From NCBI GenBank assembly GCA_003117195.1, contig BDSI01000009.1, positions 186,001 to 250,000 of the forward strand: a stretch of 64,000 bases of DNA. Reading direction: 5' to 3'. The stretch comes from Eudorina sp. 2006-703-Eu-15 (Eukaryota; Chlorophyta; Chlorophyceae; Chlamydomonadales; Volvocaceae). How positions within the stretch are numbered: the first letter of the stretch is position 1; each line of letters begins with the position of its first letter. Below, piece by piece: positions 48,790-57,999 of the stretch. Made by a program: the position numbers and the translations under genes. The notes under the pieces were generated by a model that did not search any database, was not told the DNA's origin, and saw only the letters and a list, made by a program, of their open reading frames with translations.

Positions 48790-49482
48790 CTAGCGGGGAC
48801 CCAGCAGCGCCGCTGCCCACGCCCGCACGTCCTTCGCACCGCGGCCGTGCACGTGGTACACGGCCGCTGCCGCGATCTGGCTGGGCTTGTACTTCACCAG
48901 CGCGCCGGGGTCGCGCCGGAGGACTTGGTCCGTCTTGCGCATGGCCTCATCGATGCGGTCTTCCTGCATGCCCATCGCCGCCCCGTACTCTGCGACAAAG
49001 GCCCTGGCAGTGGGCCTGATGCACACGTCGAAGTCGAGCGTGAAGAGGACTTCGCGATGTTGCGCGAAGAGGACATCGCGCTGTTCGCGCTTTTGCTTGA
49101 AGAGTTGCTTGGAGAGTTGTTGCGTGGAGAGTTGTTGCTTGGAGAGTTGCGTGGAGAGTTCTTGGCTGAGGCACTTGAAGAACTTTCCCTCGGCTTCCTG
49201 AGAGACGACCTGTGCTGCGGTGAGGATGCACGCGAGTCGGTGCTCTGTCAGCCCGGCAGCCCGGCAGCGGAGCGTATAGTCGAGTGCGAGCTGCAGCACC
49301 TCCCCCTGCACATGCTGTTTGCATTCCCCGGTCTTTGCTTCGACGGCTTCGACCACGTCGGACAGCGCACTGACCAAGCTCTCGAGCGACTGGGGGTGGA
49401 CCCCTTTCTGGAGCGTCTTGCCGAGGTTCTTCTGCTTGTTTGCGAGGACCTGCAGGAGGCCCGGCTGGGCTGAGGGCGCCAT
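48790..49482 (-). CDS. Cyclin-fold protein, TFIIB-like candidate
   Basis: 230 residues from the ATG at 49482. The C-terminal 70 residues (RPTARAFVAEYGAAMGM...YKPSQIAAAAVYHVHG) resemble the second cyclin repeat of TFIIB, where P-x-x-IAAAAIY is typical. An earlier helix set (LACILTAAQVVSQEAEG) could be the first repeat. A Gln/Ser repeat (STQQLSKQ) interrupts between them, and the zinc ribbon expected at the N-terminus is absent. If correct, it would be a viral initiation factor; this is inference from pattern only. Confidence 0.5.
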   Translation of the reverse strand: MAPSAQPGLLQVLANKQKNLGKTLQKGVHPQSLESLVSALSDVVEAVEAKTGECKQHVQGEVLQLALDYTLRCRAAGLTEHRLACILTAAQVVSQEAEGKFFKCLSQELSTQLSKQQLSTQQLSKQLFKQKREQRDVLFAQHREVLFTLDFDVCIRPTARAFVAEYGAAMGMQEDRIDEAMRKTDQVLRRDPGALVKYKPSQIAAAAVYHVHGRGAKDVRAWAAALLGPR

Positions 49483-49617
49483 GTTCGCCGTCGCATGCTC
49501 GCATGCAGTTCGGATCCTCCTACAACGATCAATTTTTTCCAGGGCGGCCTTCCTCCAGTGCCCGTCAGGAAGCTGGAGGACCCAGCGCCCAGGAGCCCAG
49601 AGCCAGGACAAGAGGTA

Positions 49618-49626
49618 AAAAATTGA
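49618..49626 (+). promoter_or_regulatory. Early-type promoter motif AAAAATTGA
   Basis: Exact match, ending 45 bp before the ATG at 49672. Confidence 0.7.
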
Positions 49627-49671
49627 AACCTGGACGACGCCAAATTCCCAACAGATCAACCCAAGAAAAAC

Positions 49672-50181
49672 ATGTCGAGGCTTTCTACGCTCCTGTCCGC
49701 TGCCTCCCTGGGCTTTGGCCTGGCCCTGCTGGCGGCGGGCGTCGCTGTCTGGGTGTCGTGCGAGGAGGGCGAGGCCCTCGCGCACCTTACCGGCCTGACC
49801 ACCACTAGAGACGCCTTTTCTGGCAAGTTTGGGTACAGGTTTGAGGTCGACGGCTTCAGCTACAACGGCCGATACACGTCGGCCTACAACGGGAGGATGG
49901 CGTTCTTCATCGAGTACCTGAGGTACGATCCGAGCACGGACTTTGTGTTCACCGGCCACGAAGATGTTCGTGTCCGTGTCATCTACAAAAAGTCCGATCC
50001 CAGCAAGAATTGCGTCGCAGACGACTCTGAGAGTGCGGCCCACCCCACACGCGCCGTGGTGGCTGGCATCGCGCTGGCGGCCATCGGCACCCTCTTCATG
50101 GGCATCGGCGCGGGCATCGGCGCAGCCGCGTGGTTCATCCGAACCAGCAGCATCAGCGACAACACGGTTGTGCCCGTCTGA
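49672..50181 (+). CDS. TM-ectodomain-TM protein 1
   Basis: 169 residues. First hydrophobic segment at residues 9-30 (signal-anchor-like). A beta-rich ectodomain of about 90 residues follows with NGRYTSAYNGR, VRVRVIYKKSDPSKNC. The second hydrophobic segment is at 130-157. The layout and the final KKSDPSKNC-type motif before TM2 are mirrored in the gene at 52296 (LYNKKNPMDIRA), suggesting distant paralogues within the cassette. Confidence 0.75.
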   Translation: MSRLSTLLSAASLGFGLALLAAGVAVWVSCEEGEALAHLTGLTTTRDAFSGKFGYRFEVDGFSYNGRYTSAYNGRMAFFIEYLRYDPSTDFVFTGHEDVRVRVIYKKSDPSKNCVADDSESAAHPTRAVVAGIALAAIGTLFMGIGAGIGAAAWFIRTSSISDNTVVPV

Positions 50182-50308
50182 TGATTTTGAAATCGACCTT
50201 TCGCTTTTGTTTGGCACAAATAGTTTGTTTGGCACAAATAGTTCGCGATTTAGCTGCAGAAACTGTTCATTCTTGAATAAGTTGTGAGTATGTTGTCAGT
50301 ACGGTACA

Positions 50309-50572
50309 ACGCGCTGACCTGCGCTAACCTGCGCTGACCTGCGCTGACCTGCGCTGACCTGCGCTGACCTGCGCTGACCTGCGCTGACCTGCGCTGACCT
50401 GCGCTGACCTGCGCTGACCTGCGCTGACCTGCGCTGACCTGCGCTAACCTGCGCTGACCTGTGCTGACCTGCGCTGACCTGCGCTGACCTGCGCTAACCT
50501 GCGCTGACCTGCGCTGACCTGCGCTGACCTGCGCTGACCTGCGCTGACCTGCGCTGACCTGCGCTGACTCCT
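50309..50572. repeat. 10-bp satellite, about 26 copies
   Basis: Unit gcgctgacct (variant gcgctaacct at a few positions). Near-perfect. It translates as a repetitive frame on the minus strand but shows no flanking coding signal. Confidence 0.95.
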
Positions 50573-50722
50573 GGCAGTCAAGAAAGATCACCCAATCGAC
50601 CGACTGAATGCCGCGTTGGCCGCTGCGACTCTAGTTTTTGTTGCCCTATTATCCTGGATGAATGATGAAACACGTTCACAACGGGCGTGGTTGTATTGCT
50701 TCACATCCACTTCGATATCAAA
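50573..50722. other. Short gap after the 10-bp satellite
   Basis: No gene seen. With 50182-50308 it frames the satellite; the left part contains ttggcacaaatagtt twice (50213-50241), words that echo the 38364 palindrome. Confidence 0.35.
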
Positions 50723-51040
50723 TCAACATGGTTGAACGAGTTGTTTGCATGGGCACAGGAAGACGCGGCGCTCGGACTCGAGCTCGGCGCGCGCGGGGCC
50801 GCGCGCGGACGCAGGGTCGTAGTCCCAGTCCGCGTGCGTGCGTGCGCAAACCATGTCCTCCGGACGCACGGGACGGAACGCGGGCATGTCGAAGAGCCCG
50901 TTCTCGTCCAGGCGGACGCTGAAACCCTCGTCAAGAACCTTGCGCGCGTCGAGAACCGCACCGCCGCGGCGCGAGTTCACGTAGCTCCGGTCGTCGTCGG
51001 TCAGGCCCGGCACGTCCGCAAAAGCACGGACGTGCCGCAA
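50723..51040 (-). CDS. Unknown small protein, N-terminus uncertain
   Basis: About 100 residues with a coherent sequence: FADVPGLTDDDRSYVNSRRGGAVLD, KVLDEGFSVRLDENGLFDMP, FRPVRPEDMVCARTHADWDYDP. There is no in-frame ATG. The nearest ATGs (51079-51084) are in another frame, separated by a near-duplicate of ttttgcgg-cg (51008-51045) that may have shifted the frame. Either decay or an incorrect base count. Confidence 0.55.
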   Translation of the reverse strand: MRHVRAFADVPGLTDDDRSYVNSRRGGAVLDARKVLDEGFSVRLDENGLFDMPAFRPVRPEDMVCARTHADWDYDPASARGPARAELESERRVFLCPCKQLVQPC

Positions 51041-51100
51041 AAGTCCTCGCGCGCTTCCTGAACTTTTGAAGTCCTCATCATGAAAATCGCGACTCGACTG

Positions 51101-51505
51101 TCAGGGCTCTTCGCCCTCGAGCTTCTCTAGTACGTCGGCGACCAGGTTCCACGCGTGCATGGCCTTGTCGGTCGCGAGCTTCTCGTAGTCCTCGGGCGTC
51201 ATGGCCGCGAGCGCCTTCTTCTTCTCGCGCGCCTCGTCCTGGACGCTGGCCACGGCAGCGGCGGTCTGCGTCATGAGCGGGTCGTTCGGGTCGGTCACGT
51301 GCCGGCGCGCGAGCTTGTGCGACAGGACGAGCTGTAGCTTTAGCAGCGGGTCCCGGGTGGCGGCGTTGTGCGCCAATGCGTCCAGGAGTTCGCGGAGTAG
51401 TGACGCGGCATTCTCGGGTGTCTGTGCTGCGTAGTCTCTGATGGCCTTGTTGACGGCCTGGATCGCTTTCTTGAGGTCCGGAAGAGCCAATTTCGAGGTC
51501 GGCAC
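51101..51505 (-). CDS. Helical protein, 5' end frame-broken
   Basis: The frame encodes a regular alpha-helical protein (DLKKAIQAVNKAIRDYAAQTPENAASLLRELLDAL; EDYEKLATDKAMHAWNLVADVLEKLEGEEP). It begins only with GTG at 51505. An upstream ATG at 51587 opens a second frame (MTLLGSIGPLFTTKD...) that reads naturally into this one if a single base is changed near 51480-51505. No splice sites fit. So the gene is either 5'-frameshifted or the sequence has an indel there. Confidence 0.55.
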   Translation of the reverse strand: MPTSKLALPDLKKAIQAVNKAIRDYAAQTPENAASLLRELLDALAHNAATRDPLLKLQLVLSHKLARRHVTDPNDPLMTQTAAAVASVQDEAREKKKALAAMTPEDYEKLATDKAMHAWNLVADVLEKLEGEEP

Positions 51506-51633
51506 TGTTTTTGATCAGTTGGAGGTGGTTTCGGAGACCTTGGTCTTTGGTGGTGAACAGCGGGCCAATGGATCCCAGCAGCGTCATTCTCTCTCTTGCT
51601 CTGTCTCTCGATATTTAATGGACTGGAATGGCT

Positions 51634-52155
51634 TCAGCAGTCGGTCACGGTGCATGGCCCGCTGAACCGCCGCCCCTTCTGCACGGTGTCGAACGCCCAC
51701 ACCGGCCGGTTCGTGGCGTCGTAGATGACGACGTTGCCGTCCTTCTGGACGGTCAGCCGGTACGGCGCCGTGCCCCTGTCCGCGGACGACGTGGACCAGT
51801 ACGGCACGTGGGCCTGCAGGCCTGGGTCGAACGAGTACAGGACCAGGTTCCCGTTCCTCTCCAGGACGGCGCGTCCCGTGTTGTTGCCGAAGGGCGCGCC
51901 TCGCGCGATGTTCTTGATCAGCTTGCCCTCCCGGCTCCACAGGGCCAGGTCGCCGTTCGCCTGGTACTTGAAAAGGTACACGCCGTCGCTCGACGTGACG
52001 TACTCCTCGGGCATCAGCGTCGACGGGCCTCCCTCGGAGCGCAGGTGCCTCTCGTAGTTGGCGAAAGCCTCCGTCCTGGCGAAAGCCTCCGTCCTGGCAT
52101 TCCCGCCGCCGCCGGGACACACGAACTCGCCCGTCGCCTTGTAAGAGCAAAACAT
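51634..52155 (-). CDS. Tagged B-lectin (bulb-type mannose-binding) protein
   Basis: 173 residues. It starts MFCSYKATGEFVC, the same N-terminal tag as in the crystallin-fold proteins. A short repeat (ARTEAF twice) leads to a B-lectin domain at about 55-165: VYLFKYQANGDLALW, AVLERNGNLVLYS, LTVQKDGNVVIYD. The three NG/DGN(V/L)V-Y strands are the mannose-binding motif (QxDxNxVxY), somewhat degenerate. The role is probably binding mannose or glycans at a surface. It lies within the inverted-repeat cassette with the fibre gene. Confidence 0.85.
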   Translation of the reverse strand: MFCSYKATGEFVCPGGGGNARTEAFARTEAFANYERHLRSEGGPSTLMPEEYVTSSDGVYLFKYQANGDLALWSREGKLIKNIARGAPFGNNTGRAVLERNGNLVLYSFDPGLQAHVPYWSTSSADRGTAPYRLTVQKDGNVVIYDATNRPVWAFDTVQKGRRFSGPCTVTDC

Positions 52156-52210
52156 TGTTTTTTAAGAGCTTGCAACAAAAATTTTTGCGCTGGAGAGTTG
52201 AGGTTCTGGC

Positions 52211-52219
52211 AAAAATTGA
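52211..52219 (+). promoter_or_regulatory. Early-type promoter motif AAAAATTGA
   Basis: Exact match, 76 bp before the ATG at 52296. A short cgcatcaaa repeat fills the leader. Confidence 0.65.
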
Positions 52220-52295
52220 ATGCCAGGCTCTTCATCGTTGCGACTTGCATCAAACGCATCGAACGCATCAAACGCATCAAACACAACATCCAAAG

Positions 52296-52769
52296 ATGTC
52301 GTCGTCCTGCGTCACTAAATGCTGCATTCTCTTCACATGCATTTGCGGCTTCATCTTCACCGGCGCCGCGGCGTTCGGGGTGGCATACCTCATCATGTGG
52401 GCGTCCGGGATCCCGTCCGAGTGGGAGGCCCTTGCCGTGGCCAACATCACCAGCATGACGGAGCTGCCGCCGTTCAAGGAGTACGTGTACCACGCGAACT
52501 TCACCGCGGCGGACGGCAAGCCGTATGGTGTCCAGTTCACGCAGAACTCCAGGTGCGCGCCCATCACCCCCCTGCGGGCGGGCGACTCCACGCACATCCT
52601 GTACAACAAGAAAAACCCCATGGACATCCGTGCTCCGCAGGGCTTGTGCGTCACGGGAGCGTTCGCCGCGATCGCATTCCTCCTCCTCAGCACCGTTTCC
52701 TGCTGGGGGGTCTTGTGGACCTGCCTGGGACTCATGAATGGTACGAAAAATAGTGTGCACGGTCTATAG
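52296..52769 (+). CDS. TM-ectodomain-TM protein 2
   Basis: 157 residues. First hydrophobic segment with Cys-rich flank (residues 4-33: CVTKCCILFTCICGF), an ectodomain of about 75 residues, KKNPMDIRAPQG, then a second hydrophobic segment (118-145). Topology and the motif before TM2 match the protein at 49672. Likely a surface or fusion-independent membrane component; function unknown. Confidence 0.75.
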   Translation: MSSSCVTKCCILFTCICGFIFTGAAAFGVAYLIMWASGIPSEWEALAVANITSMTELPPFKEYVYHANFTAADGKPYGVQFTQNSRCAPITPLRAGDSTHILYNKKNPMDIRAPQGLCVTGAFAAIAFLLLSTVSCWGVLWTCLGLMNGTKNSVHGL

Positions 52770-52927
52770 GACACGGAAGCCTCAAAACCGACCTGCGTTT
52801 TTTTTGGACCTTGGTGCTCGGCCCCGGAGTGGGTGTGTCCTGGACGGCGTTAGTAGATGCGGTCGCCAGCGGTTACGGAGACTGAACACGCTGAACACGC
52901 CCGCGGAACATGCTTTGCGCCCGCGGA

Positions 52928-52968
52928 CATGGTCTATACCGTTTGCCGAGAGAAAATAATGTCTCTGC
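52928..52968 (-). promoter_or_regulatory. Right inverted-repeat core with promoter-like sequence and ATG
   Basis: On the minus strand: agagacattattttctctcggcaaacggtatagaccATG, 4 bases shorter than the left core. The ATG (52930) opens only a 26-codon frame ending at 52850. Confidence 0.75.
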
Positions 52969-52980
52969 GTAATTCTCTTG

Positions 52981-53425
52981 ACGTCGCGCGCGCTTGCCTG
53001 TGGGACCCTCGACCGCACGTCGCGCGCGCTTGCCTGCGGGGACCCTCGACCGCACGTCGCGCGCGCTTGCCTGCGGGGACCCTCGACCGCACGTCGCGCG
53101 CGCTTGCCTGCGGGGACCCTCGACCGCACGTCGCGCGCGCTTGCCTGTGGGACCCTCGACCGCACGTCGCGCGCGCTTGCCTCCGGGGACCCTCGACCGC
53201 ACGTCGCGCGCGCTTGCCTGTGGGACCCTCGACCGCACGTCGCGCGCGCTTGCCTGCGGGGACCCTCGACCGCACGTCGCGCGCGCTTGCCTGCGGGGAC
53301 CCTCGACCGCACGTCGCGCGCGCTTGCCTGCGGGGACCCTCGACCGCACGTCGCGCGCGCTTGCCTGCGGGGACCCTCGACCGCACGTCGCGCGCGCTTG
53401 CCTGCGGGGACCCTCGACCGCACGT
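52981..53425. repeat. Right minisatellite array of the inverted-repeat cassette
   Basis: About 12 copies of a 35-36-bp unit, core cgcgcgcttgcct, linker, ggaccctcgaccgcacgt. This is the reverse complement of the left array unit. The array ends 6 bp from the D5 stop codon. Confidence 0.92.
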
Positions 53426-53431
53426 AACAAG

Positions 53432-55976
53432 CTATACCCCCGACTCCGCGTATTCCGCGTATTCCGCGTCCTCCACGAATCGCACCAGTTCGCCCCGCGC
53501 CGCCCACCGGTTCGCGACCATCTCCTCGACGACCGTGGGCACATCGAAGCTGTAGACGACTCCCACGCCCCGTCGGCTCTTTGTGATGCCCGCGAACGTT
53601 CCCGGTTGGCTCGCCGGTCCCGGTCCCACGAGCTTGGACAGCCGGAGGCCGAACTTCTTCGGGTTGGTCGCCGCCGACGCTGCGTGCGCGTAGTTCTCTC
53701 GCACCCACTCGACGTATTCCCTCAGGAGCCCGTCGAGCTGCACTGCCAGCGCGTCCCTTCTCTTTCCGTACGCTTCTCCGACGAAGGCTTTGAGGAACTG
53801 GTGTTCGAACGGCATGTTCATGTCCATCATGGCCGCCATGTGCGCCGTCATTGGCCTGTCGTTAATAAAGTCTACGTTTGCGATGTCCCTTTCCATGAGT
53901 CTTCTGTAGAGCTCGTGCCTTCCGTGCGCGTCTTCGATGTGCTCCGAGAGCTTCCTGAAGTAGTCGAGTTTTCCCTTGAGCTCGGATGAGACCTCGATGA
54001 CGACGAACCTCCGGCTGTCGGGGTTGACTCTCACGCAGTTTTCGTTGTTGGTCGTGAATATGAACCGCGCGAAGCAGTTCATGGGGTAGGAGTTGGTTCC
54101 CTTTCCCTCGGACATGAACTCGTCGCACGTGATCATGTCCTTGATGATGTCGTTTGCCGCGAAGTTGTCGCTTCCGCTCGCCTCGTTGATGACTATCAGA
54201 ATTTTGCCCTCTCGCGCGCGGTTGAACCGGCCGTAGATCGTGTTCGCGGGCGTGGACGTCTGCAGGAAGAGGTCCTTGGCTCCGAGCATGTACCTGAGCA
54301 GGTCCGTGAATCGGTTCTTGCCCGCTCCCTCGCATCCGACGAGAATGAGCGCGATGCCCCTCTTGACGGCCGGCTGCTGGAACATCTGCGCCATCCAGTC
54401 GAGCACGTACTTGACGACCGCCGCGTCCCTCCTGCATAGCGTGTCGATGAATTGGAGGTACGCGCGCACGGCCTCCGAGTCCGTGTCGACCGGTTTTACA
54501 GGCCGGTACCGCTCCGCCGCGAACCCGCGCCAGATGTTGTAGCTGTCCTCCGCGACGCTCAATGGCGGCGGCGCGAGGACCATGTCCCCGTACGTCGCGA
54601 TGCACTCGTCCCGCGTCCATCGCGCGATGAAGGGCTTCCTGGTGACGGTCGTGACCGTTGCCGCGCCTCCTCCCGCCCTCTTGGTCCCGATGGTCGTGTA
54701 CCGCAGGTGCTGGTACGAGTCCAGGAGCGTCTTCTCCGAGAACACGTCGCGTCCTCCTGCTCCCGTCGTGTCCCGGCGGCAGTCCTCCAGGACGTAGTTT
54801 CCCGTTCTGATGATCTTGAAGCACCGCGCGGCCTCCCACCTCGCTTTCATCTCCGCGTAGGTCAGCATCGTCGTTCCGTCCATCCATGTTCTGTCCGTCG
54901 TCGTCGTCGTCGTCGTCGTCCACCCTGCGTCCGCGTTCTCAATCCACAGTCCCTCCGCGTCGGTTCTCGCCCAGTCCTTGACCGCGAGTTCGACCGAGAA
55001 TCCCGTCCTGCGCTTGATGGTCGCGCGCCACCTTTGCAGCGTGCTGTCGTGCAGCGTGATTGCTCCTGTTGTTGTCGGCCCTTTGCCGACGAGGATTCCG
55101 TCGTAGATGATCCCTCCGACGCATAGCCCCTCTGCCACGACCGTGTCCACCAGGGCCCGTACGCACAGGCACTCCAGCGACTGCAGGTAGAATGCGAGTG
55201 GAGAGTTGGATAGCTCCCCTTGCTGGTTGCGCCTGCGACCAGACCTTGCAGCTCGGGTACCCCGAGCAGCGCCTCGGCGTTTCTGTGCAGCTCCCGTCCG
55301 AGTTCTTGGACCCACGGCGGGAGCCTGGCTGCGTCGACTCCGTGGTCCCTCGCCCATGCTTCCGCGCTCCCCAGGAAGACGAGCCGGATGAAGAGGTTCT
55401 TCGCGGCGTCGCGGTCGACTGTCCACGGCCGACTGTCCGCGGGCGCGTCATTATAGGCTCGGACGACCTCTTCGAGGCACGCGGAGCGCGCAGCGACGTA
55501 GTGTTCTAGGATCGGACCCTCGATCTCGTACCGCCTGAGCGCCTGTGCGAGCAGGGCTGGCTGGCAGTTTACCATGTCGACGTCGTGGTACAGGGCGCTC
55601 GCCAGGTGCGCGCGGACCTCGCGCTTCATTCGCACGTAGGGCGTGCAGCTGAGTGTACTCGTCACACCCTCGACCGCCACGGCGCACGACATGCGTCCGA
55701 ACATGTCGGCGTCTGTTGCGCCGCCGGCGCTCGTCGGGCGGGTGTAGATCGTGTTGACGTATCCTCCGTTGCAGCGAGCGACGTTGATCGTGTTGCTGAT
55801 GGCCAGCCAGGCGGCCGGGTCGCGCGTCCGCATTTCCCACATCTTTGGGCTGCGCAGGACTCGATCGCCCGCTGCCACGTCGACGTGCTCCTTGAGGGCA
55901 TAGAGCGTGACTGCCTTCAACGGCGCCGAGGACGATAACGCTGATACCGTGGACAGAGAAGGCGTCGTCGACGACG

Positions 55977-56029
<53 letters not shown>

Positions 56030-56061
56030 AAAGAGTAGTCCATGTTTCCCATGTTTCCCAT
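53432..56061 (-). CDS. D5-like primase-helicase with one -1 frame break
   Basis: Start ATG 56061 (others at 56052, 56043), then a long Ser run from TCG repeats (55980-56030). The first frame (to about 55220) has VDMVNCQPALLAQAL typical of the region ahead of D5_N. The second frame carries D5_N (SPLAFYLQSLE), the SF3 ATPase with Walker A GCEGAGKN (about 54315-54340), Walker B LIVINEASG and motif C FIFTTNNEN. The two frames meet at a run of four G/C bases at 55216-55219 with no splice site. One missing base would explain it. D5 proteins unwind and prime viral DNA and are universal NCLDV genes. Confidence 0.85.
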
Positions 56062-56129
56062 GTTTCCCGTCTTTTCCGTGTCCGTCCCTTTAAATCGTTG
56101 CGCAAGTTTGTCCCAGCGTGCTTTCGTCC

Positions 56130-56725
56130 TCGCTCGTAGGCTCCAGCGCGCTTTGGGTCGCGGTGTATAGATGTGCCTGGGATTGCCCCAGCTCGCTTTC
56201 GTCCTCGCTCGTAGGTCCCAGCGCGCTTTGGGTCGGTGTATAGATGTAGTGTAGTGTATAGTTTTTCGACTCCGTAGCAACTTTTCTTGGACCGTCACTT
56301 TCTTGATTTTCCCCCGGGTTCCAAAATCTATACACATCTATACATCTATACACCTCTGCAGGTAGACAGCAGCGAGAGCTTTCTTGGAGAGCAGTGTATA
56401 GATGTATAGATGGCTAGATGTTCGACGTGCTAAGACCTCGCTCGTAGGTCCCAGCGCGCGTTGGGTCGCGGTGTATAGATGTGCCTGGGCTTGCCCCAGC
56501 TCGCTTTCATCCTCGCTCGTAGGTCCCAGCGCGCTTTGGGTCGCGGTGTATAGATGTAGTGTAGTGTATAGTTTTTCGACTCCGTCGCAACTTTTCTTGG
56601 ACCGTCTCTTTCTTGTTTTTCCCCCGGGTTCCAAAATCTATACACATCTATACATCTATACACCTCTGCAGGTAGACAGCAGCGAGAGCTTTCTTGGGGA
56701 GCAGTGTATAGATGTGTATAGATGG
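56130..56725. repeat. Two copies of a ~290-bp direct repeat
   Basis: Copies about 56130-56412 and 56438-56725, offset 308-310 bp, over 90 percent alike by eye. Each contains inverted words gtgtatagatg and catctatacac, an AT-rich hairpin-forming patch, and cgctttgggtcgcggtgtatag. It lies directly upstream of the D5 gene. Confidence 0.85.
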
Positions 56726-57410
56726 GGAGAGGGGTCTGATATTGAAGCCCCCACCCCAAAAAAAAAGTCGAGCTGTGTCCAATTCCGCTGCATGAACCAC
56801 CGAGTTTCTGTGACCCAAGGCAATTTCCGCCAACGCCGCCTGTGCAAATCATGCGAAGGATGAATCGCCATGGTCGCCGCGCAGCTCTACCGTTGATCGA
56901 GGGCAAAAAAACAGCGGCCGCGACGAGGAACCCTCTCGACCGCTCCGGAGTTACTTCTTGGGGTCCATGGACATTCCGCTCCGGAGTTCCTTCTTGGAGT
57001 CCATGGACATTCCGCTCCGGAGTTTCTCATTGAAGTCGAGACGGGGTAATATCCGGGGCCGGGGGCGGCGATCCTCGGGGCCGGGAGCCTTGGGGCGGGG
57101 ATCCTCGGTGAGGGGAGCGATCCGCCCCCGATATTGCTCGGTCTGAGTCAGAGGCGGCAGGCGTGGCGCCATGTTATTAGTGGTTGGCGTTGGCGTTGGC
57201 GTTGTCGAGGTTGGCGTTGGCGTTGTCGAGGTTGGCGTTCATTCCCCACCTTCCCGTAATCAAATTTTAGCGTGAATGCGCGACGCTCAGAAGCCCGTGT
57301 GTCCTCCTCCATCGCCGCTGGACGACGCGGAGCTCTGATCCGATGGCTCGATGGCTCGATGAGCATGGCATGACCTTGTCGAGGCCCAGGCGCCGAGGAG
57401 CATGTTGTAG
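56726..57410. other. Non-coding stretch with short repeats
   Basis: It holds gcgttgatcgagggcaaa-like and cggagttncttcttgg/gtccatggacattccgct repeats (56945-57022), a G-rich patch (57050-57130) and a gttggc repeat (57179-57240). No convincing gene. The phrase ttgatcgagggcaaa recurs at 57963. Confidence 0.45.
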
Positions 57411-57782
57411 TTGACGCCTGGCCGCCGACGACGTTTTTTCTGTCCAAAATGCGCTTTCCAGTGCGAAGGTGCCGACGGCTCGCGACCTGGGAAAAGTTCA
57501 TCTACCCCAATTGCATGCAATGCGCACAAGAATATCACGCGCATCCGCGTTGACAATGGAATTACTTTGGATGTCAAGCCGGGCCACGTGTACGTGCTGC
57601 TGTCTGGTGCAGAGCGCCTCAAGTTCTATGAGAAGTACTGGGCCCCTGCCAAGCAGGCCTTCAATCTATGGTGCGATGCGGCCTCGAGCCCAAGCACAAG
57701 AAGTGAATGCCTTGCGCACCTGCACATTGTTTTTCTTGGACCCTTCAGAGAGCGACGCTGGCGCTGCGACTTCTCCATGTAA
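57411..57782 (+). CDS. Possible protein or exon, no ATG
   Basis: The frame contains a protein-like stretch (NITRIRVDNGITLDVKPGHVYVLLSGAERLKFYEKYW) and a FFCPKCAFQCEG zinc-knuckle-like piece, but no ATG before it. It may be an exon or a fragment. A hairpin pairing near tttttcttgg (57729) with ccaagaaaaa (57810) follows the stop. Confidence 0.4.
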   Translation: MTPGRRRRFFCPKCAFQCEGADGSRPGKSSSTPIACNAHKNITRIRVDNGITLDVKPGHVYVLLSGAERLKFYEKYWAPAKQAFNLWCDAASSPSTRSECLAHLHIVFLGPFRERRWRCDFSM

Positions 57783-57825
57783 TGTGCCAGCGCCAGCGCC
57801 AGGCGCCCCCCAAGAAAAATGCCTG

Positions 57826-57950
57826 CGCTAGCCTGTGCTAGCCTGCTGCGCTAGCCTGCTGCGCTAGCCTGCTGCGCTAGCCTGCTGCGCGAACCTGCGC
57901 TAGCCTGCTGCGCTAGCCTGCTGCGCGAACCTGCGCTAGCCTGTGCTACG
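57826..57950. repeat. 13-bp gcctgctgcgcta repeat
   Basis: About eight copies, some with gaacctgcgcta variants, after the previous open frame. Confidence 0.9.
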
Positions 57951-57999
57951 TGTCCATCCTGCGTTGATCGAGGGCAAAGGAGGAGCCCTCTCGAGTGCC

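Noticed and set aside
50250..50591. Minus-strand frame encoding SAQVSAGQRR repeats
   Set aside because: It is a direct translation of the 10-bp satellite with no flanking coding sequence.
52782..53989. Long frames on both strands through the right-hand array
   Set aside because: Same reason: repeat-driven open frames on both strands, overlapping the D5 gene in antisense.
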